DNA of 14,199 nt from the NCBI GenBank assembly GCA_051881655.1, contig JBJEQH010000087.1, positions 1-14,199 of the forward strand, read 5' to 3'. Position 1 is the first letter of the stretch. Every line of letters begins with the position of its first letter. The DNA is from Heritagella sp051881655 (GTDB taxonomy: Bacteria; Bacillota; Clostridia; Oscillospirales; Acutalibacteraceae). The translations under genes and the position numbers were made by a program. Shown piece by piece: positions 5,489 to 11,390 of the stretch. The notes under the pieces are model-generated. The model ran no database searches. It was not told the origin of the DNA and saw nothing but the letters and a program-made list of their open reading frames with translations.

Positions 5489-6610
5489 TTGGAAGTTCTC
5501 TACGAAACCCTTCTGCAGCTGCAGTGGCAGCAGGTGGTCATGTGGATCATCGGCGGCGTGCTGATCTATCTGGCCATCAAAAAGAACATGGAGCCCTCGC
5601 TCCTGCTTCCCATCGGCTTTGGCGCCATTCTGGTCAACCTGCCCCTGTCCGGCGCGGTGGATCAGATCTATAACGGCGAGGTGGAGCCCGGCATTATCGA
5701 CGTGTTATTCAACGCCGGCATCGCCAACGAGCTCTTCCCCCTGATTCTGTTCGTGGGCATCGGCGCCATGATCGACTTTACTCCCCTGCTCTCGAACCCG
5801 AAGCTGATGATCTTCGGCGCGGCCGCCCAGTTCGGCATCTTCTTCACCCTGTGCATGGCAACACTTCTGGGCTTTGCCCTGCCGGATGCCGCCTCCATCG
5901 CCATTATCGGCGCGGCGGACGGCCCCACCTCGATCTTTGTGGCCAATTACTTCAGTACCCAGTTCATCGGGGCCGTGGTCGTGGTCGCCTATTCCTACAT
6001 GGCGCTGGTGCCCATTGTGCAGCCCCCGGTCATCCGCCTGCTGACCACGAAGAAAGAGCGCCGCATCCGCATGGAATACGCGGCAAAGCCGGTCTCGAAA
6101 ACCACCAAGATCCTGTTCCCCATTCTGATCACAATCATCGCCGGGCTGGTCTCGCCGCGCAGCGTGTCGCTGGTGGGCTTTCTGATGTTCGGCAATCTGA
6201 TCCGGGAGTGCGGCGTGCTGGACAGCCTGTCCGAGACCGCCCAGAAGGTGCTGGCCAACCTGGTCACCCTGTTCCTGGGCATCACCGTCGCCACCAAAAT
6301 GCAGGCCGATGCCTTCCTGACCGTGGAGACCCTGATGATCCTCGGGCTGGGGCTGATCGCCTTCATCTTCGATACGGCGGGCGGCGTGCTGATCGCCAAG
6401 TTCTTTAACCTGTTCCTGAAAAAGAAAATCAACCCCATGATCGGCGCGGCCGGCATCTCGGCGTTCCCCATGTCGGCCCGGGTGGTCAACAAAATGGGCC
6501 TGCAGGAGGACAACCAGAACTTCCTGCTGATGCACGCGGTGGGCGTGAACGTCTCGGGCCAGATCGCCTCGGTCATTGCCGGCGGCCTGATCCTGAGCCT
6601 GTTCGGCTGA
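5489..6610 (+). CDS. OadB/MmdB family sodium-pump decarboxylase beta subunit
   Basis: The protein has 373 residues and is an integral membrane protein. The beta subunit of Na+-translocating biotin-dependent decarboxylases (oxaloacetate, methylmalonyl-CoA, glutaconyl-CoA) decarboxylates carboxybiotin and couples this to Na+ export. Seen here are IGAMIDFTPLLSNPK (91-105), FGAAAQFGIF and AIIGAADGPTSIFVAN (138-153, with the conserved membrane Asp at 144), and a late AAGISAFPMSARVVNKMG region holding the conserved Gly/Ser residues of the ion path. About nine or more hydrophobic stretches are present. Start: TTG 5489 with AAGGAGG 8 nt upstream; the frame is open further up to 5228 but that part is the promoter and riboswitch. 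The OadG-like gene follows after 22 nt. No alpha or biotin-carrier subunit is in the window, so the substrate cannot be assigned. Confidence 0.93.
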   Translation: MEVLYETLLQLQWQQVVMWIIGGVLIYLAIKKNMEPSLLLPIGFGAILVNLPLSGAVDQIYNGEVEPGIIDVLFNAGIANELFPLILFVGIGAMIDFTPLLSNPKLMIFGAAAQFGIFFTLCMATLLGFALPDAASIAIIGAADGPTSIFVANYFSTQFIGAVVVVAYSYMALVPIVQPPVIRLLTTKKERRIRMEYAAKPVSKTTKILFPILITIIAGLVSPRSVSLVGFLMFGNLIRECGVLDSLSETAQKVLANLVTLFLGITVATKMQADAFLTVETLMILGLGLIAFIFDTAGGVLIAKFFNLFLKKKINPMIGAAGISAFPMSARVVNKMGLQEDNQNFLLMHAVGVNVSGQIASVIAGGLILSLFG

Positions 6611-6632
6611 TACAACCAGGAGGAATGTTCCA

Positions 6633-6785
6633 ATGAAATTTGATGTAAATGCGTTTCTCGCCATTCTGCCCCAGGCACTGCTGGGCTGGGCCGGGGTGTT
6701 CCTTGTCACGTTTGTGATTATTCTGGTCATCTGGGTGTTAAACCGGGTGACCGGCCGCAAAAAGGAAGACGAGTCCGAAAAATAA
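6633..6785 (+). CDS. OadG-like small membrane subunit of sodium-pump decarboxylase
   Basis: The protein has 50 residues. One transmembrane segment (about 13-37, with LLGWAGVFLVTFVIILVIWV) follows a short N-terminal part and precedes a charged tail (NRVTGRKKEDESEK). This is the architecture of the OadG/gamma family, which anchors the carboxyltransferase to the beta subunit, though it lacks the long Pro/Ala linker and metal-binding tail of classical OadG. ATG 6633 has AGGAGG (6618-6623) 9 nt upstream. It lies 22 nt after the oadB stop, clearly in the same operon. Assignment rests on size, topology and neighbour. Confidence 0.75.
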   Translation: MKFDVNAFLAILPQALLGWAGVFLVTFVIILVIWVLNRVTGRKKEDESEK

Positions 6786-6844
6786 GGCCCCCCGTTTTCC
6801 TGCCCGCCGGGGGCGATTCCCATTTGTAGAAAGGAGCGATTGTT

Positions 6845-7669
6845 ATCCAAACCGTAAAAATCGGCATGATCCAAAACCGGGTGGACTTTGACCGGTGGGA
6901 GGAAAATATGGATGCCGCCGCCGGGCTGGTGAAAGAGGCCGCCGCAAACGGCGCGCAGATCTGCGTGCTGCCGGAGTGCGGCGACCTGGGCTGGGGCAAC
7001 GGGAACGCCGAAACGCTGGCCCAGCCCATCCCGGGGCCGGTTTCCCACCGCCTTTCCCGCATGGCGCAGGAAAACCGGGTGATGCTGGCCGCCGGGCTGA
7101 CGGAGCGGGAAGGCGATGCCCTTTACAACACGGCCCTGCTCTTTTCCGATACCGGCGACCTTCTGCTAAAGCACCGCAAAATCAACATCCTCACCGGTGT
7201 GGAGGGCCTGTACACCCCCGGCACCTCCCTCTCCTGTGTGGATACGCCGCTGGGGCGCATCGGCCTGCTGATCTGCGCCGACAACCTCACCCCCAGCCTG
7301 TGCCTGGGGCACGCGCTGGGGCGCATGGGCGTCCAGCTGCTGCTCTCCCCCAGCGCCTGGGCCGTCCCGCCCGAAAAATTGACGGCCCCCTACGGGCAGG
7401 AGTGGCGCACCCCGTATCACGAGCTGTCGTCGCTGTACGGCATGGCCGTGGTGGGCGTGAGCAATGTGGGCCGCATTCCCACCGGCCCCTGGGCCGGGTG
7501 GAGCGCCATCGGGCACTCCATCGCCTATGACAGCGACGGGGCCCTGCTGTGCGAGCTGCCCCACGGGGAGCAGGCGGTGTGCGCGCCGGTCATTTCGGTC
7601 ACCCTGCGCACCCCCGCCCTGCGGGGGACCGACCTGTCGGAGGCGGTTGACCGCCGCCGCACCCTGTAA
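6845..7669 (+). CDS. Carbon-nitrogen hydrolase (nitrilase superfamily), probable ATC start
   Basis: About 274 residues, or 267 if begun at ATG 6866. The Glu-Lys-Cys catalytic triad of the nitrilase superfamily is visible (numbered from 6866): Glu37 in CVLPECGD, Lys105 in KHRKIN and Cys137 in GLLICADN. These enzymes cleave amide or nitrile C-N bonds; the substrate cannot be told from sequence alone. Start: the frame opens after a TAG at 6827. The RBS AAGGAG (6831-6836) is 8 nt before ATC 6845, which would give MQTVKIGMIQ, the typical first beta strand of the fold. ATG 6866 would remove that strand and lies 29 nt from the RBS. It is 59 nt after the OadG-like gene and probably co-transcribed from the Mn2+ riboswitch promoter. 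A hairpin at 7705-7770 ends the unit. Confidence 0.85.
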   Translation: MQTVKIGMIQNRVDFDRWEENMDAAAGLVKEAAANGAQICVLPECGDLGWGNGNAETLAQPIPGPVSHRLSRMAQENRVMLAAGLTEREGDALYNTALLFSDTGDLLLKHRKINILTGVEGLYTPGTSLSCVDTPLGRIGLLICADNLTPSLCLGHALGRMGVQLLLSPSAWAVPPEKLTAPYGQEWRTPYHELSSLYGMAVVGVSNVGRIPTGPWAGWSAIGHSIAYDSDGALLCELPHGEQAVCAPVISVTLRTPALRGTDLSEAVDRRRTL

Positions 7670-7704
7670 GCTGCCCCCGCGCAGAATCCCCTGTATAAGA
7701 AGAG

Positions 7705-7770
7705 AGCACCTGGTGCATACTGACCAGTGCATACTGATCCGTACATACGGATCGGTACCGGGTGCTTTTT
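7705..7770 (+). terminator. Branched terminator-like structure in front of ldh
   Basis: AGCACCTGGT (7705-7714) pairs with ACCGGGTGCT (7757-7766, one G-U) and is followed by TTTTT. Nested inside is GATCCGTA-CA-TACGGATC (7736-7753), a perfect 8-bp hairpin. An 11-nt direct repeat GTGCATACTGA occurs at 7713-7723 and 7727-7737. CTGGT (7710-7714) can instead pair with ACCAG (7723-7727), which would undo the outer stem. It ends the hydrolase operon and/or regulates ldh. Confidence 0.7.
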
Positions 7771-7792
7771 GATTCGGAAAGGGGATGTTTTT

Positions 7793-8752
7793 ATGAACCG
7801 GGTAAACCGCGACCAGCGGGTGGTCGCCATTATCGGCGCGGGCATGGTGGGGATGAGCTGCGCCTATGCCCTGTTAAACCAGGGGATCTGCAACCGCATT
7901 CTTCTCATCGACGTGGACGAGCAGCGGGCCATGGGGGAGGCCATGGATTTAAACCACGGCCTGCCCTTTGCGCCGCGGCGGATCCAGATTGAAAACGGCA
8001 GCTACCGCGATTTGCAGCAGGCGGATATCGCCGTTCTGTGCGCCGGCGTCAACCAGAAGCCGGGGGAATCCCGCCTGTCCCTGCTGCAGCGCAACACGGT
8101 CATCGCCCGCCAGGTCACCCGTCAGGCCGTGGACGCCGGGTTCGCCGGGCTGTTTCTGGTGGCCAGCAATCCGGTGGACATTATGACCTGGGTGGTTCTC
8201 AACGAGAGCGGCTTTCCCCCCTCCCGGGTGTTCGGCAGCGGCACCACGCTGGATTCCGCCCGGCTGCGCTACCTGCTGGGGGAGTATTTCTCCGTGGATC
8301 CGCGCAACGTCCACGCCTATGTCATCGGGGAGCACGGCGACAGCGAATTTGTCCCCTGGTCCCAGGCGCTGCTGGCCACCCGCCCCATCCTCTCCCTGTG
8401 TGAGGAGCGGGGGGAATCCTGCCGCACGGCGCTCAACCGCATCCGCGAGCAGGTGCGGGATTCGGCCCAGGTGATTATCCGGGCCAAACACAGCACGTAC
8501 TACGGGGTGGGCATGGCCCTGTGCCGGATTATCCGGGCGGTCTTTGACGATGAGCACAGCGTTCTCACCCTCAGCACCCGCGCCGGCGGCGCCTACGGCC
8601 TGGGGGAGGACGACCTGCTGGGGCTGCCCTGCCTGATCGGCCGGGAGGGGATCGAGCGCCCCCTGCGGCTGAATCTGACCGGGGAGGAGATCGAACAGCT
8701 GAAAAAAAGCGCCGCCGCCCTGAACGACGCCCGCTCCTCCCTCTCCCTGTGA
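7793..8752 (+). CDS. ldh: L-lactate dehydrogenase (NAD+)
   Basis: The protein has 319 residues, the normal length. It reduces pyruvate to L-lactate with NADH in fermentation. Seen: the nucleotide-binding GAGMVG (15-20), Asp40/Asp42 after the second strand, the mobile loop NQKPGESR (87-94, with Gln88 favouring pyruvate over oxaloacetate and catalytic Arg94), VASNPVDIMTWV (123-134), LDSARLRY (153-160, with Asp154 and Arg157) and IGEHGDSE (178-185, with catalytic His181). Start: ATG 7793 with GGAAAGGGG about 8 nt upstream. The structured leader at 7705-7770 lies just before it, and I see no good sigma-A promoter between that and the hydrolase gene, so expression may depend on read-through. A strong terminator follows at 8782-8820. 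Confidence 0.95.
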   Translation: MNRVNRDQRVVAIIGAGMVGMSCAYALLNQGICNRILLIDVDEQRAMGEAMDLNHGLPFAPRRIQIENGSYRDLQQADIAVLCAGVNQKPGESRLSLLQRNTVIARQVTRQAVDAGFAGLFLVASNPVDIMTWVVLNESGFPPSRVFGSGTTLDSARLRYLLGEYFSVDPRNVHAYVIGEHGDSEFVPWSQALLATRPILSLCEERGESCRTALNRIREQVRDSAQVIIRAKHSTYYGVGMALCRIIRAVFDDEHSVLTLSTRAGGAYGLGEDDLLGLPCLIGREGIERPLRLNLTGEEIEQLKKSAAALNDARSSLSL

Positions 8753-8758
8753 GGCGGG

Positions 8759-8780
8759 CGTTTTCCGGCCCGGAAAACGC
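8759..8780. other. Small hairpin after ldh
   Basis: GCGTTTTCCGG and CGGAAAACGC form a perfect 9-10 bp stem with a very short loop just after the ldh stop. No T-run follows. It belongs to the GTTTTCC/GGAAAAC hairpin type seen elsewhere in the window. Confidence 0.5.
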
Positions 8781-8781
8781 C

Positions 8782-8820
8782 AATGGCACTTCCCCTTTTT
8801 TCGGGGGAAGTGCCATTTTT
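8782..8820 (+). terminator. Intrinsic terminator of ldh
   Basis: AATGGCACTTCCCC (8782-8795) pairs with GGGGAAGTGCCATT (8804-8817), giving 14 perfect base pairs, followed by TTTCTTC. Confidence 0.88.
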
Positions 8821-8829
8821 CTTCTGCAG

Positions 8830-8871
8830 AAAAAAGCAGCGGGGCCCCATCGGTGGGATGGGCCCCGCTGC
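8830..8871 (-). terminator. Intrinsic terminator of the trkA operon
   Basis: GCAGCGGGGCCCCATC (8836-8851) and GATGGGCCCCGCTGC (8857-8871) form a long GC stem with one bulge. On the minus strand it is followed by TTTTTT (8835-8830). It lies 16 nt after the stop of the last minus-strand gene and faces the ldh terminator. Confidence 0.85.
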
Positions 8872-8886
8872 GGGCTGTGTTTCCTT

Positions 8887-9558
8887 TTACCGGTCCTTTT
8901 CCACCTGGGTCAGGATTTTCACCAGGGCGCGGGTGCTTCTCCCCTCGCTGACGGCGGCGACCTCGTCCCCTTCCTGCAAAACGGTAAAGCCGTTGGGGAT
9001 CATCAGCTGATCCCCCCGCACCACCGAGATAATCAGCGTCCCCTTGGGCCAGGTGATCTCCGCCAGCCGTTTGCCGTGCAGGGCGCTGCCCTTTGGCAGA
9101 TCCACGGTGCTGATGGCGGCCCGCCCCTTATTCAGCGTGGCCAGCAGGTGCATCTGGCTCAGATCCACCTCCTGCTCGATCAGCCGGGCGATGGTATCGG
9201 TGCTGCTCACCGGGATGTCCACCCCCAGCGCACGGAAGGTCTCCATATTGCGCGGGTCGTTCACCCGGGCGACCACCTTGCCCACCTGATAGCGCTGCTT
9301 GGCCAGCTGGGCGGCCACCAGATTGGCCTGATCCACGCCCGTCACGGCGATCAGGCAGTCGGCCTGCCGGATCCCGGCCTCCTCCAGCATGGCGATCTCG
9401 GTGCCGTCGCCGCACACCACCTCGGCCGCCAGCGTATCCGCCAGCTCCAGGCAGCGGCGCCGGTCGGGCTCGATCACCACCACCTCGTACTTCTGCTGCA
9501 AAAACCGCTCGGTCAGATGGCGGCCCACCCGGCCGCCGCCCACAATCACAATCCGCAT
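8887..9558 (-). CDS. trkA: TrkA/KtrA-type potassium transport regulator (RCK_N plus RCK_C)
   Basis: The protein has 223 residues. Proteins of this type bind NAD(H)/ATP and gate a TrkH/KtrB K+ channel on the cytoplasmic face. The N-terminal RCK domain has a canonical GGGRVG (7-12), the ribose-binding Glu of VVVIEPD, CGDGTEIAMLEEAGI and DCLIAVTGVDQANLVAA. The C-terminal RCK_C domain (about 135-218) includes LPKGSALHGKRLAEITWPKG and GFTVLQEGDEVAAV. ATG 9558 has GGAG about 8 nt upstream and lies 15 nt after the stop of the other RCK gene, so the two form an operon. No channel subunit gene is present in this window. Confidence 0.93.
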   Translation of the reverse strand: MRIVIVGGGRVGRHLTERFLQQKYEVVVIEPDRRRCLELADTLAAEVVCGDGTEIAMLEEAGIRQADCLIAVTGVDQANLVAAQLAKQRYQVGKVVARVNDPRNMETFRALGVDIPVSSTDTIARLIEQEVDLSQMHLLATLNKGRAAISTVDLPKGSALHGKRLAEITWPKGTLIISVVRGDQLMIPNGFTVLQEGDEVAAVSEGRSTRALVKILTQVEKDR

Positions 9559-9573
9559 GTTTTTTCTCTCCTT

Positions 9574-10194
9574 TTATCCGCGGCGCACCGTCAGCACCAC
9601 GTCCCCCGGCTGCACCGGGCTGTTGGCCGTCTCGGGGTACAGGCGCAGCTGGCCGTTACCGTAATACAGGGCAAAGGGGTACTCGCCCGGCTCCATGGGC
9701 AGCTGGGAGAGGGGGATCCCCTTTTCCTCCTCCTCCACGGGGCGCACGCAGAATTTCACATCCTGCCCGCCGAAGCGCACCGTGCGGTCCCGCTCGCTCT
9801 CGGTCAAGGCGGCGTACATCGCATCGCACGCTAAATTCGTGTGGCAGATGCAGTTCAGCCCCAGGGAGGAGAACACCTCCTCCCGGTCGGGGTCGGCAAT
9901 GCGGGCCACCACCCGCTCCACGTGGAAAAAGCCCCGGGCCATCTGGCTGACCGTGATGTTCAGGTTGTCGTCCCCCGTCACCACCGCAATGGCGTCGCAG
10001 CTGGCCGCGCCCGCGTTGCGCAGCACCGAGACATCCATGGGCGACCCGGGAACGGTGATCCCGTTAAAGTCCTCCCCCAGGCGGACAAACAGCTCCTCGT
10101 TCTCCTCCACAACCGCCACGTCGTGGCCCTTCTCGTCCAGCCTGCGGGCCAGGCTGGCGCCCAGCCGGCTGCATCCGATGACCAAAATATTCAT
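9574..10194 (-). CDS. Second TrkA-like RCK protein with divergent nucleotide motif
   Basis: The protein has 206 residues. It is a TrkA-like RCK protein: MNILVIGCSRLGASLARRLD (1-20), VVEENEELF, the CDAIAVVTGDDNLNITVSQM stretch, RVVARIADPDREEVF, and a shorter C-terminal domain ending VQPGDVVLTV. The Rossmann glycine motif reads GCSRLG instead of GxGxxG, so nucleotide binding may differ from its partner. It is first in the operon with the canonical trkA 15 nt downstream, which suggests a heteromeric RCK gating ring or two pathways for one channel. Start: ATG 10194 has GGAGG 8 nt upstream; the frame remains open further upstream, but the promoter at 10231-10259 lies there. Confidence 0.88.
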   Translation of the reverse strand: MNILVIGCSRLGASLARRLDEKGHDVAVVEENEELFVRLGEDFNGITVPGSPMDVSVLRNAGAASCDAIAVVTGDDNLNITVSQMARGFFHVERVVARIADPDREEVFSSLGLNCICHTNLACDAMYAALTESERDRTVRFGGQDVKFCVRPVEEEEKGIPLSQLPMEPGEYPFALYYGNGQLRLYPETANSPVQPGDVVLTVRRG

Positions 10195-10230
10195 ACCGGT
10201 TTTCCTCCGCTCGTTCCTTCCTTTTGCCCC

Positions 10231-10259
10231 ATTATACACCCCCTGTAAAAGAATTACAA
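10231..10259 (-). promoter_or_regulatory. Sigma-A promoter of trkA operon
   Basis: Minus strand: TTGTAA at 10259-10254, a 17-nt spacer and TATAAT at 10236-10231. Confidence 0.8.
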
Positions 10260-10315
10260 CCCGCTCTCTTTCCCCCCGGTTTTTCGTGCAACCCACCAAA
10301 AGCACGGCAAAGCCG

Positions 10316-10344
10316 TTGACACCGCCAAAAAAACAGAGTAGAAT
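10316..10344 (+). promoter_or_regulatory. Sigma-A promoter of ABC exporter operon
   Basis: TTGACA at 10316-10321, a 17-nt spacer and TAGAAT at 10339-10344. It is divergent from the trkA promoter, with about 57 nt between the two -35 boxes. The start should be near 10351, leaving a leader of about 190 nt. Confidence 0.82.
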
Positions 10345-10349
10345 GAACC

Positions 10350-10539
10350 TGTCTTTTATCAAAATCCTCTGGTTTTGTCGGCTTTTTCGAAAGCCGGCTT
10401 TTTCGCAAACCGACGGCAAGCGGGAAGGCGGTTTTCCGCCCTCCGTTTTCAAAATAGAAAGCCCACGGGGGAGAGGACGGGCTTTTCCCCCTGTGTCCGA
10501 TGGTCCGCCCAATGATGAAAAAGGAAGGTGTGTGTTCCC
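10350..10539 (+). promoter_or_regulatory. Long structured leader with terminator-like hairpins before the ABC exporter
   Basis: Three stem-loops stand in a row. The first is CGGCTTT-TTCG-AAAGCCG (10379-10396), followed by GCTTTTTC, a terminator-like unit. The second is GGCGG-TTTT-CCGCC (10427-10440), followed by CTCCGTTTTC. The third is AAAGCCC (10458-10464) with GGGCTTT (10479-10485); GGGGGA (10467-10472) with TCCCCC (10486-10491) is a competing pairing. I do not recognise a known riboswitch. It may be an attenuator of the exporter genes. Confidence 0.5.
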
Positions 10540-11370
10540 TTGGAAACGAGGAAGTCGCCCCGCGAGTGGGGGCTGGCAGCAATTCTCAAAGAACATCGTC
10601 ACAACTGGCGCCAGATTTACCTGCTGGCCAAAACGGAGCTGAAAAAAACGTACAAGGGCGCCTTTCTGGGCGCCGGCTGGGCGGTGGTCAAGCCGCTTTT
10701 CACCCTGTTTATCTACTGGTTCGCCTTTGAATACGGCATCCGCCCCGGCTCCAGCGTGAACGGCTACCCCCGTTTTCTGTTCATGGTGCCGGCCTTTGCC
10801 GCCTGGTTCTTCATGAGCGACGCCATCCTGCTGGGCTCGCAGAGCATCCGGAAGAACAAGCAGTATGTGGTCAAAATGCGGTTCCCCGTGTCCAACATCA
10901 TGTCCTTCACCCTGCTGTCCCGGCTGCTGGTGCACTTTATCCTCACGGGTGTGATGTATGTGTACCTCATCTGCACCGGGTACGGGTTTTCGGTGTACAA
11001 CCTGCAGTTTTTCCTCTACTGCCCGCTGATGTTCCTGTTCTTCCTCGCGCTGTCCTGGGCGCTGGCCCCCATGGCCGCCTACAGCCGCGACTTTGAAAAC
11101 CTGATTAAATCCATTATGACCGGCCTGTTCTGGCTGTCCGGCATTATGTACGACCCCTACAGCGTCTCGGTCACCTGGGTGCGCTACCTGATGCGTGTCA
11201 ATCCCATCAACTATTTTGCCAACGCCTACCGCGAGACCTTCCTCTATCACGAGTGGTTCTGGCAGGACACTACCGGCCTACTGATTATCGCCGTGGAATT
11301 TGTGGCGGTGGTCCTGTACGGCTCGCATAAATACAACCAGCTGCGCAAAACGCTGCCGGATGTCCTGTGA
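10540..11370 (+). CDS. ABC-2 type polysaccharide export permease (TagG/Wzm-like)
   Basis: The protein has 276 residues. It is an inner-membrane permease of the ABC-2 family used for export of teichoic acid or O-antigen-type polysaccharide. The N-terminal part holds LAKTELKKTYKGAFLGAGWA (29-48), the amphipathic region before TM1, then about six membrane segments, including PLFTLFIYWFAFEYGIRPGS and MVPAFAAWFFMSDAI. The late NLIKSIMTGLFWLSGIMYDP and VRYLMRVNPINYFANAYRE stretches are typical of the family. Start: TTG 10540 with AAGGAAGG upstream; GTG 10528 is a possible longer start but overlaps the RBS. The ATPase gene starts 20 nt after its stop. No glycosyltransferase genes are near, so the substrate is unknown. 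Confidence 0.9.
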   Translation: METRKSPREWGLAAILKEHRHNWRQIYLLAKTELKKTYKGAFLGAGWAVVKPLFTLFIYWFAFEYGIRPGSSVNGYPRFLFMVPAFAAWFFMSDAILLGSQSIRKNKQYVVKMRFPVSNIMSFTLLSRLLVHFILTGVMYVYLICTGYGFSVYNLQFFLYCPLMFLFFLALSWALAPMAAYSRDFENLIKSIMTGLFWLSGIMYDPYSVSVTWVRYLMRVNPINYFANAYRETFLYHEWFWQDTTGLLIIAVEFVAVVLYGSHKYNQLRKTLPDVL

Positions 11371-11390
11371 GAAAGGGAGGGAAATGCGCG

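Noticed and set aside
5705..7048. 447-residue minus-strand open frame
   Set aside because: Antisense to oadB, the OadG-like gene and the hydrolase, and rich in His/Asp/Gln as expected for a GC-rich shadow frame.
7705..7770. T-box leader before ldh
   Set aside because: No T-box sequence (GGGTGGNACCGCG type) or specifier stem is visible, and ldh is not an amino-acid-related gene.
8749..9834. 361-residue plus-strand open frame
   Set aside because: Antisense to the two RCK genes and reading through two terminators; no recognisable domain.
9574..11250. 558-residue minus-strand reading of the second RCK gene
   Set aside because: The extension beyond 10194 crosses two promoters and is antisense to the ABC permease; ATG 10194 has a proper RBS.
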